A stretch of 64,000 nt of DNA from Streptomyces sp. 846.5 (GCF_004365705.1 NZ_SOBN01000001.1:3954001-4018000), one strand, 5' to 3'. Shown: positions 37,222-46,703, counted from the first letter of the stretch. A program made the numbers and translations. The notes: generated by a model not told the origin, from the letters alone.

Positions 37222-37609
37222 GCTCCGCACCCTCCAGACCGCCGCCGACCCGGCCCCACCTGAACGGGACCCGCCGACCCGCACCCGACCACAGCTGTCC
37301 CTGCGACCCTTACATATACCGTCATACACGGCATTTCAGACAGCCATTCCTACGGCCGGTCGGGGGACCCGCCCGAGTCCGGGCCGTCGTCCCTGGGCCG
37401 TCGTCAGAGCCCTCGAAGCCACCGCGGGCGGTCCCGCCACGGCGGGCGCCGCAGCCGCCTTCCTTTGTTTCACATCAATTCGGGCAATTTGCCGCCACGG
37501 GAAATCCCAATTCCCCCGAGAAATTGCTTGCTATGATCCGCCTGCGCTATGGGCGGTCGCTGTTTCGAGCAGAGTCCCACGCTGCACATACAGGGGGGAA
37601 GCAGGCAAA
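37222..37609. other. Divergent promoter region, no gene
   Basis: This 388-bp stretch separates the anchored protein (minus strand) from the large secreted protein (plus strand). It is less GC-rich than its surroundings around 37470-37540. A candidate -10 for the plus strand is TATGAT at 37532-37537, and an AT-rich patch near 37310-37325 may serve the minus strand. No coding frame is convincing. Confidence 0.45.
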
Positions 37610-40600
37610 ATGCCAGCAACTACGATATCCAGACACCGGCAGCGATGGGGTGTACTCATCCTGCTCGTCTCAATTCTGGCAGTACTCGTCGGCCCGACCG
37701 GCGCCGCATACGCAGCCGCGTCACCGCCGCCGACCGCGAAGGTCACCAAACACAGCACGGCAGCGCACTCGCCCACGCCCGCGAAACACACATTGGTCAC
37801 CAGGCCCACCGCGCCGGTGAAGCCGACGATTCCCGCCGCCCCCAAGGCCGGCTCGGCCACAAAGCTCCGGGCCACGGCCGTTCACAGCGCCATCGCGCAC
37901 AGCACGGTGTCCAGCACCTGTTCCGGCGCCATCGCGGCAGACACGATCTACCCCTGCACCGCGCCCACGGGAACCGACAACTACACGGTGACCCTGCCGA
38001 ACGCGACGGACCTGCTCATCGTGCGGGCCATGGCGACCGGCGGCGGCCTGCTGCCCGTCACCGTCACCGCGCCCGACAGCAGCACGGTCTCCTGTCAGCA
38101 GCCCTACTGGTTCCAGGCCCCGCAGTGCGCCACCGCCAAGGCCGGCACCTACACCGTGCAGGTCCAGGACGGCGGCAGCGCCTTCACCCTGGACTACACC
38201 CCGCTGCTCTCCGACTCCTCCTGCGCAGTCGCGGACCCCGCCTTCGGCACGCCGAGCCTCCAGGGTTCGCTCGCCGCGGACGCGACCGGCATCTGCTACA
38301 CGCTGGCCATGGCGAGCGGCAACGTGCTCCACGTCGGCCTGTCCTCCACCATCTACCAGCAGGTGTCGATCGTCGTCTACGACGCGACCGGCGCGCAGAT
38401 CTGCGTCGACGACATGGGCGACTGCACGCTGACCGGCACCGCGCCCTACCGCGTGCTGGCCTCCGACCAGTACGCGAGCGCGGACTCGTACTCCCTGCTG
38501 CTGAACAACATCACCCAGCCCACCGGCTGCCTGACGGTTGCCCAGCAGACCTACGGCACGGCACCGGACGCCGGCTCCACCGTGGGCTGCCGGACGCTGA
38601 CCGTCACCTCGGCCGACCAGTACCAGGTGTACGCGGCGACCGCGAGCTACGGCGGTGTCACCGGCTCGCTGTACCACCCGGACGGCACGTCGGCCTGCAC
38701 CAACTCCGGCCCGACCTGCAAGCTGGACCCAGGCACCTATGACTTCGTGGCGACCGCGTACCCCCCGTCCCCGCTTCCGTTCGGCGTCGTCTTCATCGCG
38801 GCGGACGAGAGCCGTGGCTGCACCGCGACAGGTGACACGGACTTCGCCACGGGCGCCGCGACCGGCGCCTTCAGCGGGATCGCCGAGGAGATCTGCCTGA
38901 CCCTGCCGACCGCCTCCGGTGCGTCGGACTACATCTTCGACCAGCCGACCGCGGACGGCAGCAGCCCGTCCATGCGGATCGTGGACGCGACGGGCGCGCA
39001 GCAGTGCGCCAACGCCTACTTCACTGCGGCCACCTGCGCGCTCACGGGCACCGCGCCGTTCCGCGCGATCCTCGCGGCCCAGGCGCCCCAGGGCGGCTAC
39101 CAGTTGCTGGTGCAGCGCACGGACTCCACCGCCGGCTGCGCCGTCTGGCCGCAGTCCGGATTCGGCGGCTCCTGGGGGGCCACGGTCCCGCTGACGGCCA
39201 GTTCGGACGTCAAGTGCCTGAGCATCCCGGCAAACCAGCACTCCACCGGGGAGATGATCGACTACACGAACAACGCCAACAAGGTCGACGGCAACATCTC
39301 CGTCAACGACCCGACCGGCAAGCAGATCTGCATCGGCACCAGCACCACTATCTGCACCTACAAGCCCGGCGTCACCTACACCGCCCTGGTCCAGGTCATC
39401 GGTGTCGCCGACACCTACCGGATCGTCCGACGCGACGTGTCGCAGACGGCGAGCTGCCCCGCTCCGGCGTCCACGACGGTCGGCGGTCCCTCCACCGGAT
39501 TCCTGCTCACCTCGGCCCTGGACGCGCGTTGCATCCGCGTCAGTGCCGCAGCCGCAGACAAGATCTGGGCGGGCACCCGGGCCGACCATGCCGGGAAGGC
39601 CGGCGCGCTGCTGCTGGTCGCGGACGCCGCCGGCCAGTACGTCTGCCGCCAGTGGGGGGTCTCATGCACCGTCACCGGCTCCACCTCGTACCAGGTGATC
39701 GTCATCGCGGCCGGGTACGCAGGCATCGCGATCCCGGCACACGTGGACACCTGGCGGGTGGGTACGGCAGCCGGCTGGGCACCGGAGTGCACCGCACACC
39801 CGCTCTCGGCGAACGGCTTCGCCCCACGGAGCGGCTCCCTGAGCGAGACGTCCACCGCCTACTGCGCCGTGGTCCAGCTGCCGACCAGCGAACTGCTCGG
39901 CTTCGCGATCGCCACGCAGCCCGGCTACGGTGCACCGAACATCAAGATGTTCGACAGCACCGACTGGACGAACCAGCTCGGACTCTGCGGCTACGGCGGT
40001 GGTCTCGACAACTTCCCCTTCCAGTGCGAGACGCAGTCCAGCACCCCGGGCCAGTCGGTCATGCTGCTCACACCCGGCGCGTCGCCGACCCCGCTCAGCT
40101 ACACCCTGCAGGGCGTCTGCACGCAGAACTGCCCCACGCCGCGTGCCGTCCTGACCCTGAGCTCCCTGTCGCCCGCGTCCGGACCGGCCGGGCCGGCGAA
40201 TCAGGTCGTCGTGCACGGAACGGGCCTCACCCTGGGCACGTCGCTGGAGCTCGCGACCAACGGCAGCCCGGTCGCCTCCCTGACTCCGCTGGCAGCCGGC
40301 GCTGACGGCACGTCACTGACCGCGGTGGTCAACACCACGGGAGTCACCCCGGGTCACTACGACCTCCTGCCCTACGGCTACGCATACAGCGGCGGCACCC
40401 CCAATCCGCAGTACCTGCCGGGCGCCTACACGGTCACCGCGGGCGCGGTGACACCGCCCAACAGCCGGTTCGTGCCGCTGACGCCGTCGCGGATCCTGGA
40501 CACCCGGGCCGGACTGGGCGCCCCCAAGGCCCGCGTCGGCGCGCACCAGACCGTGAAGCTCAACGTCACCGGGGTCGCCGGGGTGCCCACGACGGGCGTC

Positions 40601-41587
40601 ACCGCGGTGGCCATGAACGTCACCGAAGTCGGCGCCGCGGCAGCGGGATTCGTCTCCGTCTACCCGGACGGCAAGGCGCTCCCCAACGTCTCCAACCTCA
40701 ACTTCACCGCCGGACAGACCATCCCCAACCTGGTCATGGTCCCCGTCATCGACGGCAAGGTCGACCTCTACAACGGATCGACCGGAGCCGTCGACCTGCT
40801 CGCCGACATCACCGGCTACTACACCGCAGGCAGCTCCGGCTCCCTGCTGACCACGGTGGGCCCCGCGCGGATCCTGGACACCCGGGCCGGACTGGGCGCG
40901 GCCAAGGCCCGGGTCGGCGCACACCAGACCGTGCAGCTCGACGTCACCGGCGTGGCCGGGGTGCCCGCCACCGGGGTCACCGCCGTGGTCATGAACGTCA
41001 CCGAGGTGCAGTCCGCGGCAGCGGGATTCGTGACCGTCTACCCGGACGGCAAGCCGCTCCCCAACGTCTCCAACCTCAACTTCACCGCCGGACAGACCAT
41101 CCCCAACCTGGTCATGGTCCCGGTCATCAACGGCAAGGTCGACCTCTACAACGGATCGACCGGACCCGTCGACCTGCTCGCCGACATCACCGGCTACTAC
41201 TCCTCGGCCGGCGCGCTCTTCCAGTCCGTCGGCCCCGTCCGAGTGATGGACACCCGCAGTGGGCTCGGCCGGGCCGGCGGGGCGATCGCCCCCGGCGCCG
41301 CGGCCAACCTGGACGTGACGAGCACACCGGGGGTGTCGATCCCCGGCACCGTGAGCGCCGTCGTGCTGAACGTGACCGTGACAGGTCCCGCCCTCGGGGG
41401 CTTCCTCACCGTGTTCCCTGACAGTCAGCCCCTGCCGACCGCCTCGAACCTCAACTTCAAGGCCGGACAGACCATCCCCAACCTGGTCGTCGTCCCCGTG
41501 ATCAACGGACGGATCGACTTCTACAACGGCTCAGCCGGAACCGTCCAGGTCATCGCCGACCTGGACGGCTACTACTCCACCCCGTAA
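37610..41587 (+). CDS. Large secreted multi-domain protein with C-terminal repeats
   Basis: 1325 residues from ATG 37610 with GGGGGGAAGC upstream. A signal peptide (WGVLILLVSILAVLVGPTGA, cleavage near AYAAA) precedes a Pro/Thr/Lys linker to about residue 100. Residues 100-840 are a series of beta-sandwich-like units of about 120-140 residues, each with Cys pairs and phrases such as YTVQVQDGG or APYRVLASDQ. They resemble bacterial pre-peptidase C-terminal domains. An IPT/TIG-like domain lies near 850-945 (LSSLSPASGPAGPANQVVVH). Three near-identical repeats of about 120 residues end the protein. No catalytic motif is seen, so it may be a surface adhesin or matrix protein. Confidence 0.82.
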   Translation: MPATTISRHRQRWGVLILLVSILAVLVGPTGAAYAAASPPPTAKVTKHSTAAHSPTPAKHTLVTRPTAPVKPTIPAAPKAGSATKLRATAVHSAIAHSTVSSTCSGAIAADTIYPCTAPTGTDNYTVTLPNATDLLIVRAMATGGGLLPVTVTAPDSSTVSCQQPYWFQAPQCATAKAGTYTVQVQDGGSAFTLDYTPLLSDSSCAVADPAFGTPSLQGSLAADATGICYTLAMASGNVLHVGLSSTIYQQVSIVVYDATGAQICVDDMGDCTLTGTAPYRVLASDQYASADSYSLLLNNITQPTGCLTVAQQTYGTAPDAGSTVGCRTLTVTSADQYQVYAATASYGGVTGSLYHPDGTSACTNSGPTCKLDPGTYDFVATAYPPSPLPFGVVFIAADESRGCTATGDTDFATGAATGAFSGIAEEICLTLPTASGASDYIFDQPTADGSSPSMRIVDATGAQQCANAYFTAATCALTGTAPFRAILAAQAPQGGYQLLVQRTDSTAGCAVWPQSGFGGSWGATVPLTASSDVKCLSIPANQHSTGEMIDYTNNANKVDGNISVNDPTGKQICIGTSTTICTYKPGVTYTALVQVIGVADTYRIVRRDVSQTASCPAPASTTVGGPSTGFLLTSALDARCIRVSAAAADKIWAGTRADHAGKAGALLLVADAAGQYVCRQWGVSCTVTGSTSYQVIVIAAGYAGIAIPAHVDTWRVGTAAGWAPECTAHPLSANGFAPRSGSLSETSTAYCAVVQLPTSELLGFAIATQPGYGAPNIKMFDSTDWTNQLGLCGYGGGLDNFPFQCETQSSTPGQSVMLLTPGASPTPLSYTLQGVCTQNCPTPRAVLTLSSLSPASGPAGPANQVVVHGTGLTLGTSLELATNGSPVASLTPLAAGADGTSLTAVVNTTGVTPGHYDLLPYGYAYSGGTPNPQYLPGAYTVTAGAVTPPNSRFVPLTPSRILDTRAGLGAPKARVGAHQTVKLNVTGVAGVPTTGVTAVAMNVTEVGAAAAGFVSVYPDGKALPNVSNLNFTAGQTIPNLVMVPVIDGKVDLYNGSTGAVDLLADITGYYTAGSSGSLLTTVGPARILDTRAGLGAAKARVGAHQTVQLDVTGVAGVPATGVTAVVMNVTEVQSAAAGFVTVYPDGKPLPNVSNLNFTAGQTIPNLVMVPVINGKVDLYNGSTGPVDLLADITGYYSSAGALFQSVGPVRVMDTRSGLGRAGGAIAPGAAANLDVTSTPGVSIPGTVSAVVLNVTVTGPALGGFLTVFPDSQPLPTASNLNFKAGQTIPNLVVVPVINGRIDFYNGSAGTVQVIADLDGYYSTP
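40469..41575 (+). repeat. Three tandem protein-coding repeats (PxRILDTR...GYY)
   Basis: Units at 40469-40822, 40844-41200 and 41216-41575 each begin with a SRILDTRAGLG-like phrase and end in ADITGYY or ADLDGYY. Each contains the segment NVSNLNFTAGQTIPNLVMV or a close variant. Repeats 1 and 2 are nearly identical in DNA over long stretches, while repeat 3 has diverged. They lie inside the large secreted gene. Confidence 0.85.
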
Positions 41588-41607
41588 CCCACCCGTCCGC
41601 CCAACGA

Positions 41608-41654
41608 CCGCGCCCGTGGCCGTCACCCCTGCAGGGGGACGGCCACGGGCGCGG
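41608..41654. terminator. Bidirectional terminator between convergent genes
   Basis: 17-bp perfect arms (41608-41624 with 41638-41654) around a loop that itself contains the self-complementary CCCCTGCAGGGG. It lies 20 nt after the large secreted gene and 17 nt before the convergent quinone oxidoreductase stop, so it can end both transcripts. Confidence 0.85.
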
Positions 41655-41671
41655 TGCTTTCCCGACTGCCG

Positions 41672-42637
41672 TCAGACCTGGAGCAGGATCTTGCCGATGT
41701 GGGTGCTGCTCTCCATCAGCCGGTGGGCCTCGGCGGCATCGGCGAGCGGGATGACGCGGTCGACGACGGGCTTGACCGTGCCGGACTCGAACAGCGGCCA
41801 GACGTGTTCGCGGACGGACGCGACGATCGCGGCCTTCTCGTCCAGCGGCCGGGCACGGAGGCCGGTGGCGGCGACAGCGGCGCGCTTGGCCATCAGCTTG
41901 CCCAGGTTCAGCTCGGCCTTGACGCCGCCCTGCATACCGATGACGACCAGACGGCCGTTGACAGCCAGGGCGTCCAGGTTGCGGTCCAGGTACTTGGCGC
42001 CGATCACGTCGAGAATCACGTCCGCTCCCTCTGGACCGATGGCCTCGACGAAGTCCTGCTCCCGGTAGTTGATCAGTACGTCGGCGCCCAGCGAGCGGCA
42101 CGCCTCCAGCTTCTCCGCGCTGCCCGCCGTGACTGCGACCTTCGCGCCGATCGCCTTGCCCAACTGGATCGCCATCGTCCCGATCCCGCTGCTGCCGCCG
42201 TGCACCAGCAGGGTCTCGGCCGGGCGCAGATGGGCCACCTGGAACACGTTGGACCAGACCGTGCAGGTCACCTCCGGCAGGGCGGCCGCGGTGACCAGGT
42301 CGATGCCCTTGGGGACCGGCAGCAGCTGTCCGACCGGCACCGCGACCTTCTCCGCGTAGCCGCCGCCGGACAGCAGCGCGCAGACCTCGTCGCCGACCGC
42401 CCAGCCGGAGACGCCCGCGCCCAGCGCGGCGATCCGCCCCGAGCACTCCAGGCCGGGGTAGCGGGAGGCCCCCGGCGGGGGATCGTAGAAGCCCTGCCGC
42501 TGCAGGACGTCGGCCCGGTTCACCGCCGAGGCGGCCACCTCGACCAGCACCTCACCGGCGGCGGGCTCCGGATCGGGGACCTCGGCAAGGACCAGCGCCT
42601 CGGGACCGCCCGGCTCTGAAATCGTGATTGCGCGCAT
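41672..42637 (-). CDS. NAD(P)H:quinone oxidoreductase (zeta-crystallin-like MDR)
   Basis: 321 residues. The medium-chain dehydrogenase fold shows MRAITISEPGGPEALVLAEV at the start, NRADVLQRQGFYDPPPGASR in the substrate domain and the NADPH site LLVHGGSSGIGTMAIQLGKA. There are no zinc-binding cysteines, matching the quinone reductase branch (TIGR02824 type). It reduces quinones or enones with NADPH. It is convergent with the large secreted gene and divergent from the small gene at 42742. Confidence 0.9.
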   Translation of the reverse strand: MRAITISEPGGPEALVLAEVPDPEPAAGEVLVEVAASAVNRADVLQRQGFYDPPPGASRYPGLECSGRIAALGAGVSGWAVGDEVCALLSGGGYAEKVAVPVGQLLPVPKGIDLVTAAALPEVTCTVWSNVFQVAHLRPAETLLVHGGSSGIGTMAIQLGKAIGAKVAVTAGSAEKLEACRSLGADVLINYREQDFVEAIGPEGADVILDVIGAKYLDRNLDALAVNGRLVVIGMQGGVKAELNLGKLMAKRAAVAATGLRARPLDEKAAIVASVREHVWPLFESGTVKPVVDRVIPLADAAEAHRLMESSTHIGKILLQV

Positions 42638-42741
42638 GCTTCGGACGCTACCGGATGCGACCTCGCAGAAGAGCGCTGCCGCACGGATGCTGATGCTGGA
42701 TAAGCTGGTTACCAGGGGAGCGCTCTCATGGGAGGTCCGGC

Positions 42742-43116
42742 ATGGGCGGTTGGCTGTGGTTGTTGATCCCCGCCGTGGTCGTCGGTGGCGGGCGGCTCGG
42801 CGAGCTGGTGCAGAGCACCCTGCGCACCCGGCACGAGCGCAAGTTGGAGCTGCTCAAGGCCACCGAGCGACGGCAGCTCGCCATCGACGCGGCCAACCGC
42901 CCGCCGGAGCCGGTCTGCGGCTGCACCCACCACCTGGCCAAGCACGACCGCAGCGGCAAGTGCCACGAGACGGTGGAGGCCCCGACCGCCTGGGACGCCC
43001 AGCGCAAGCCGCTGCAGTACGAGGCCAGGCCGTGCAACTGCCAGCAGTACATCGGACCGGAGCCGCTGGGGATGGTGTTCGCCCAGGACATCGTCGACCC
43101 GGAGAAGAAGCAGTAG
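42742..43116 (+). CDS. Small membrane-anchored protein with Cys/His cluster
   Basis: 124 residues from ATG 42742 (MGGWLWLLIPAVVVGGGRLG), so one N-terminal membrane helix. A short coiled coil follows (RHERKLELLKATERRQLAID). The second half has a likely metal site: CGCTHHLAKHD, KCHE and CNCQQY. It looks like a conserved streptomycete protein of unknown function. It is convergent with the potassium-channel gene, 3 nt apart. Confidence 0.75.
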   Translation: MGGWLWLLIPAVVVGGGRLGELVQSTLRTRHERKLELLKATERRQLAIDAANRPPEPVCGCTHHLAKHDRSGKCHETVEAPTAWDAQRKPLQYEARPCNCQQYIGPEPLGMVFAQDIVDPEKKQ

Positions 43117-43119
43117 GGA

Positions 43120-44241
43120 TTACGCGGGCTGGGGTTCCACCCGCCTGATGGCGATGACCCGGTCGGTCGCCCGGAGCGCGGCGGCCTCGGGGTCGTTGTA
43201 GGGGAGCCGGCGGTTGCCGCGGACCACGCAGACGACCAGGTCGTCGCAGGCGAGGGGGTGGCCGCCGACCTCGGTGGGGCCGACCGGGCGGTCGATGACG
43301 TCCAGGCCGTTGCCGACCGTCAGCAGGTCGTCCAGCACCGCACCGGCATTGGGGCTGAGGGTGGAGACGCCGAGCAGGCGTCCGGCCGAGCTGGAGCTGG
43401 TGACGACGACGGTCGCACCGCTCTGCCGGAGCAGGGGCGCGTTCTCGTCCTCCCGCACCGCGACCACGACCGTGGCGTGCTTGTTGATCTGTCGGACCGT
43501 CAGCGTGACCAGCACGGCGGTGTCGTCGCGCTGGGTGGCCACGATGATCTGGGCGGCGCGCTCGACCTGGGCGCGGCGCAGCACCTCGGTGCGGGTCGCG
43601 TCGCCGAGGACGCCGACCAGGCCGTCCTCGTTGGCGGCCTCGATCGCCTTGTGCTGGTGGTCGACGACCACGATCCGGTCCTTGGCGATGCCCTTGAGCA
43701 GCAGCGTCTCCACGGCGTTGCTGCCCTTGGTGCCGTATCCGACGACGATCACATGTCCCTCGGAGGACTCCTGGCTCATGGCGGCTTTCCAGTGCTTGAT
43801 CCGCCAGAGCTGGCGGGTGCGGGTGGTCAGGACCTCCAGCGTGGTGCCGACCAGGATGATCAGGAAGACCACCCGCAGCGGGGTGATCACCAGGGTGTTG
43901 ACCAGCCGGGCGCTGTCGCTGACCGGGGTGATGTCGCCGTAGCCGGTGGTGGAGAGGGTGACCGTGGCGTAGTAGGCGGCGCCGAGCAGGTCGAGGTGGT
44001 CGTGGGCGTTGTCGCGGTAGCCGTCCCTGCCGAAGTAGACGACGGCGATGGTGACCAGCATGACCACCAGGGCGAGCACGAAGCGGCGGCGCACCTGCTG
44101 CGACGGGGACGTCGCCGGTTCCGGCATCAGGATCTGACGGAGCTGCAGCTCGCCGGGGTCCCGGCCGCTCCGGCCCGCGCGCTCTCTGCGGCCCGCGCGC
44201 GCCGTCCCGCTCGTGCGGCTCGTCCCGCTCGTGCGGCTCAT
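43120..44241 (-). CDS. Potassium channel with TrkA-type RCK domain
   Basis: 373 residues from ATG 44241, overlapping the moeA stop (ATGA). Two membrane helices (FVLALVVMLVTIAVVYFG and LVNTLVITPLRVVFLIILV) flank the selectivity filter STTGYGDITP near residue 96. The cytoplasmic TrkA-N domain begins HVIVVGYGTKGSNAVETLLL and binds a nucleotide. A TrkA-C-like end follows. It should form a gated K+ channel. The basic SRTSGTSRTSGTARAGRRER head is unusual. Last gene of the mobA-DUF6457-moeA operon. Confidence 0.88.
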   Translation of the reverse strand: MSRTSGTSRTSGTARAGRRERAGRSGRDPGELQLRQILMPEPATSPSQQVRRRFVLALVVMLVTIAVVYFGRDGYRDNAHDHLDLLGAAYYATVTLSTTGYGDITPVSDSARLVNTLVITPLRVVFLIILVGTTLEVLTTRTRQLWRIKHWKAAMSQESSEGHVIVVGYGTKGSNAVETLLLKGIAKDRIVVVDHQHKAIEAANEDGLVGVLGDATRTEVLRRAQVERAAQIIVATQRDDTAVLVTLTVRQINKHATVVVAVREDENAPLLRQSGATVVVTSSSSAGRLLGVSTLSPNAGAVLDDLLTVGNGLDVIDRPVGPTEVGGHPLACDDLVVCVVRGNRRLPYNDPEAAALRATDRVIAIRRVEPQPA

Positions 44242-45716
44242 CCCGTCGGGACCTCCAGTACCTCCACCCGCGCGCCCGCCGCGCACCCGCCGGGCGGGAC
44301 CACGGCCAGGCCCTCGGCCAGGGCCAGCCCGCGCAGCATCGCCGGGCCGTCGAAGGCCAGCGGCACCGCCCCGCGCTCGGGAAGCACCACCGGCAGCAGC
44401 CGGGTGTCCACCGGGTGCCCCGGGAGCGCAACGGCGGCCTCGACCAGGTACGTCGCGGTACGCGGGAAGCCTGCGAGGGCGCGCAGCAGCGGCTCGGCCA
44501 GGGTGACCACCCCGGCCACGGCCGCCAGCGGATTGCCCGGCAGTCCGACCAGGTAACGCGGTCTGTCGGCGCCCGCCACCGGCGGCAGCACGGCCAGCAG
44601 CATGGGATGCCCGGGACGCACCCGCACACCGTCGACCAGCAGTTCCGCGCTGACCTCGGCCAGCGCGCGGTGCAGGTAGTCGACCGGTCCCGCCGCCGTG
44701 CCGCCGGTGGTGACCACCACGTCGGCCGGGCTGCGGCGCAGCGCGTCGCGGAGCAGGCCGAGATCGTCGCCGACCCGGCGTACGGCGGTGATCCGTGCGC
44801 CGTGGGCGCGCAGCCAGGGCGGCAGCAGCGGGCTGAGCGCATCCCTGGTGCGCCCCGCGCCGGGCAGCCCCGAGTCCAGCAGCTCGTCGCCCAGGACCAG
44901 GAGTTCGACGGTTGGACGGCGGTGCACGATGAGCAGGTCGCAGCCGGCCGCCGCGGCCAGGCCGAGCACGGCGGGGGTGACGGTGGCGCCCTGCGGCAGC
45001 AGCGGCTCGCCGGTACGGCACTCCTGGCCGCGCGGACGGATGTCGCGGCCCTGCTCCAGCGGATTCCCGCCGCGGTCGTGCAGCAGCTCGGCGCCGCTCC
45101 GGTCGCGGCGGACCCCGCCGTCCTCGCGCCGGAGCACGGCAGTGGCCCCCGGCGGCAGCTGCGCCCCGGTGGCGATGCGCACGGCGGTGCCGTCGGGCAG
45201 CGGCGCGGTGCTGCCGCGACCGGCGAGCAGCTGGTCGCTGTCGTCGGCCAGGGCGGGGCCGATCCGCCACGGTCCGGGGCCGGACACCGCCCAGCCGTCC
45301 ATGGCGGAGGTGTCGAAAGCGGGCAGGTCGGTGAGCGCTCCGAGGGGAGCGGCCAGTGCGGCGCCGAGCGCATCGGCGAGGGGCACACGCACCGGCGGGA
45401 GCGGTCGCAGCACGGCACGCAGGGCCTGTCCGCGCGCCTGCGCCCAACCGAGCGGCTCGGAGGGCGCACCCTTCGCGCCGCTGCCGGCGGCCTCGGCGGC
45501 GGCGTAGTCGTACGGCGCCGGGGTAGCCGGTCGGCCGGGATGGCCCGGCTGACCCGGTGTCGACGGTCGGGCGGGTTCCGGGATGGGCGCCGTGTAGTCG
45601 AACGGCGCACCGTCACCGGTGCCATCAGCAGCACCGTCGCCGCTCACGACGGCCGTGCGGACCAGGAACGGATAGGCATCGAGCAGGTCCCCATCGGTAC
45701 TCCCCTCACCGCCCAT
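44238..45716 (-). CDS. moeA: Molybdopterin molybdenumtransferase MoeA
   Basis: 492 residues, longer than typical (about 400) because of a Pro/Gly-rich N-terminal extension of about 85 residues. MoeA blocks follow: AFDTSAMDGWAV, VRIATGAQLPPGATAVLRRE, DVVVTTGGTAAGPVDYLHRA and LVGLPGNPLAAVAGVVTLAE. It inserts molybdenum into molybdopterin. Its start overlaps the DUF6457 stop. Length excess is probably a disordered or interaction region. Confidence 0.92.
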   Translation of the reverse strand: MGGEGSTDGDLLDAYPFLVRTAVVSGDGAADGTGDGAPFDYTAPIPEPARPSTPGQPGHPGRPATPAPYDYAAAEAAGSGAKGAPSEPLGWAQARGQALRAVLRPLPPVRVPLADALGAALAAPLGALTDLPAFDTSAMDGWAVSGPGPWRIGPALADDSDQLLAGRGSTAPLPDGTAVRIATGAQLPPGATAVLRREDGGVRRDRSGAELLHDRGGNPLEQGRDIRPRGQECRTGEPLLPQGATVTPAVLGLAAAAGCDLLIVHRRPTVELLVLGDELLDSGLPGAGRTRDALSPLLPPWLRAHGARITAVRRVGDDLGLLRDALRRSPADVVVTTGGTAAGPVDYLHRALAEVSAELLVDGVRVRPGHPMLLAVLPPVAGADRPRYLVGLPGNPLAAVAGVVTLAEPLLRALAGFPRTATYLVEAAVALPGHPVDTRLLPVVLPERGAVPLAFDGPAMLRGLALAEGLAVVPPGGCAAGARVEVLEVPTG

Positions 45717-46069
45717 CAGCCCGACTCCCCGCCGCTCGGCTGCGCGCTGTTTTCCTGCGCGCCGCTCGCCTGCTCCGCGGCCCAGCGCCGGGCCAGTGCC
45801 GCGACCTTGCGATTGGCCTCCGCCACCGCCGCGGCGCCGCCACCGGCCTGCGCCGCGGCATAGCCGACCAGGAACGCCGTCAGTGGCGCGGCGGGCCGGG
45901 CCACGCCATGGGCCACGTCCTTGGTCATGTCGAGCAGACCGGGTACGTCGACCTCCAGGTCGATCCCCAGCTCGGACTTCGCTTCGGCGATCCAGTCATC
46001 CAGCACAGTCCCATCGTCGCTGATCCCCGGGCCCGTGGCGTGCAAGGTAACGTTTCGCTGTCGTGTCAC
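45716..46069 (-). CDS. DUF6457 helical protein
   Basis: 117 residues. Four amphipathic helices make up the core: LDDWIAEAKSELGIDLEVDV, LLDMTKDVAHGVARPAAPLT, AFLVGYAAAQAGGGAAAVAE and VAALARRWAAEQAS. It matches small proteins annotated DUF6457 that sit between mobA and moeA in actinomycetes. It is coupled by 4-nt overlaps to both neighbours, implying a role near Moco assembly, but no activity is known. Confidence 0.8.
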   Translation of the reverse strand: MTRQRNVTLHATGPGISDDGTVLDDWIAEAKSELGIDLEVDVPGLLDMTKDVAHGVARPAAPLTAFLVGYAAAQAGGGAAAVAEANRKVAALARRWAAEQASGAQENSAQPSGGESG

Positions 46070-46674
46070 ATCTCTCTCGGCGCCCGCGAGCGCGCGTGAG
46101 CACGGGCCCGGGCGAGGTCGTCCCAGGTGTCGCAGTCGAGCGCGGCCCCGTCCGCGTCGGCGATCCGACGGGTGGTCAGCCCGCCGACGAGGCGGCGCAG
46201 CGGAAGTCCGGCCGGATCGCCCAGGGCCGCGAGGGCTGCCAGCAGCGGTGCGGTGCGGTAGGCGGCGGCCAGGGGCTGGTCCCGACCGTCGGCGTCGACC
46301 AGGACGGCCACTGCCACGCCCGGTTCCCCGTCCAGTTCCCGGAGCAGCAGCGCGGCGGTCGCCGGTTCGAAGAACGGTAGGTCGGCGGCCAGCAACAGGA
46401 TCCGGTCCGCGGTCACCGACGGCAGCGCCGCCGCCACCGCGGCCACCGGTCCGCCGCCGGGTGGCTGCTCGCGCACCCAGCTCACCGGTCGGCGGGTCGG
46501 CCGCCGGGGACCGACCACGACCGTGGCCCGCGCCCCCGCGCAGCCGGCCAGGACCCGGTCCAGCAACGCGGTCCCGTCGACCTCCAGCGCCACCTTGTCC
46601 GTGGCCCCGCCGAACCGCCGGGCCGTGCCGCCGGCGAGCACCACCGCGTCGTACGTACCCGGCTCACCGTCCAT
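46066..46674 (-). CDS. mobA: Molybdenum cofactor guanylyltransferase (MobA-like)
   Basis: 202 residues from ATG 46674. The nucleotidyltransferase fold opens with AVVLAGGTARRFGGATDKVA, holding the GTP loop and conserved Lys. Further blocks are EQPPGGGPVAAVAAALPSV and LLLAADLPFFEP (metal Asp). It should attach GMP to molybdopterin. First gene of mobA-DUF6457-moeA-channel with 4-nt overlaps throughout. The acyl-CoA dehydrogenase gene ends 29 nt upstream and may be in the same transcript. Confidence 0.88.
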   Translation of the reverse strand: MDGEPGTYDAVVLAGGTARRFGGATDKVALEVDGTALLDRVLAGCAGARATVVVGPRRPTRRPVSWVREQPPGGGPVAAVAAALPSVTADRILLLAADLPFFEPATAALLLRELDGEPGVAVAVLVDADGRDQPLAAAYRTAPLLAALAALGDPAGLPLRRLVGGLTTRRIADADGAALDCDTWDDLARARAHARSRAPREM

Positions 46675-46703
46675 CCGACCAGTATGGATCCAAGAGGGGC
46701 TGG

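Noticed and set aside
36752-37609. N-terminal extension of the large secreted protein
   Set aside because: The frame is open to 36752 but lacks conserved content there and overlaps the anchored protein on the other strand. The RBS and signal peptide place the start at 37610.
40469-41575. CRISPR-like direct repeats
   Set aside because: The repeated segments are about 360 bp, in frame and encode similar protein domains, with no short repeats and unique spacers. No CRISPR array was seen anywhere in the window.
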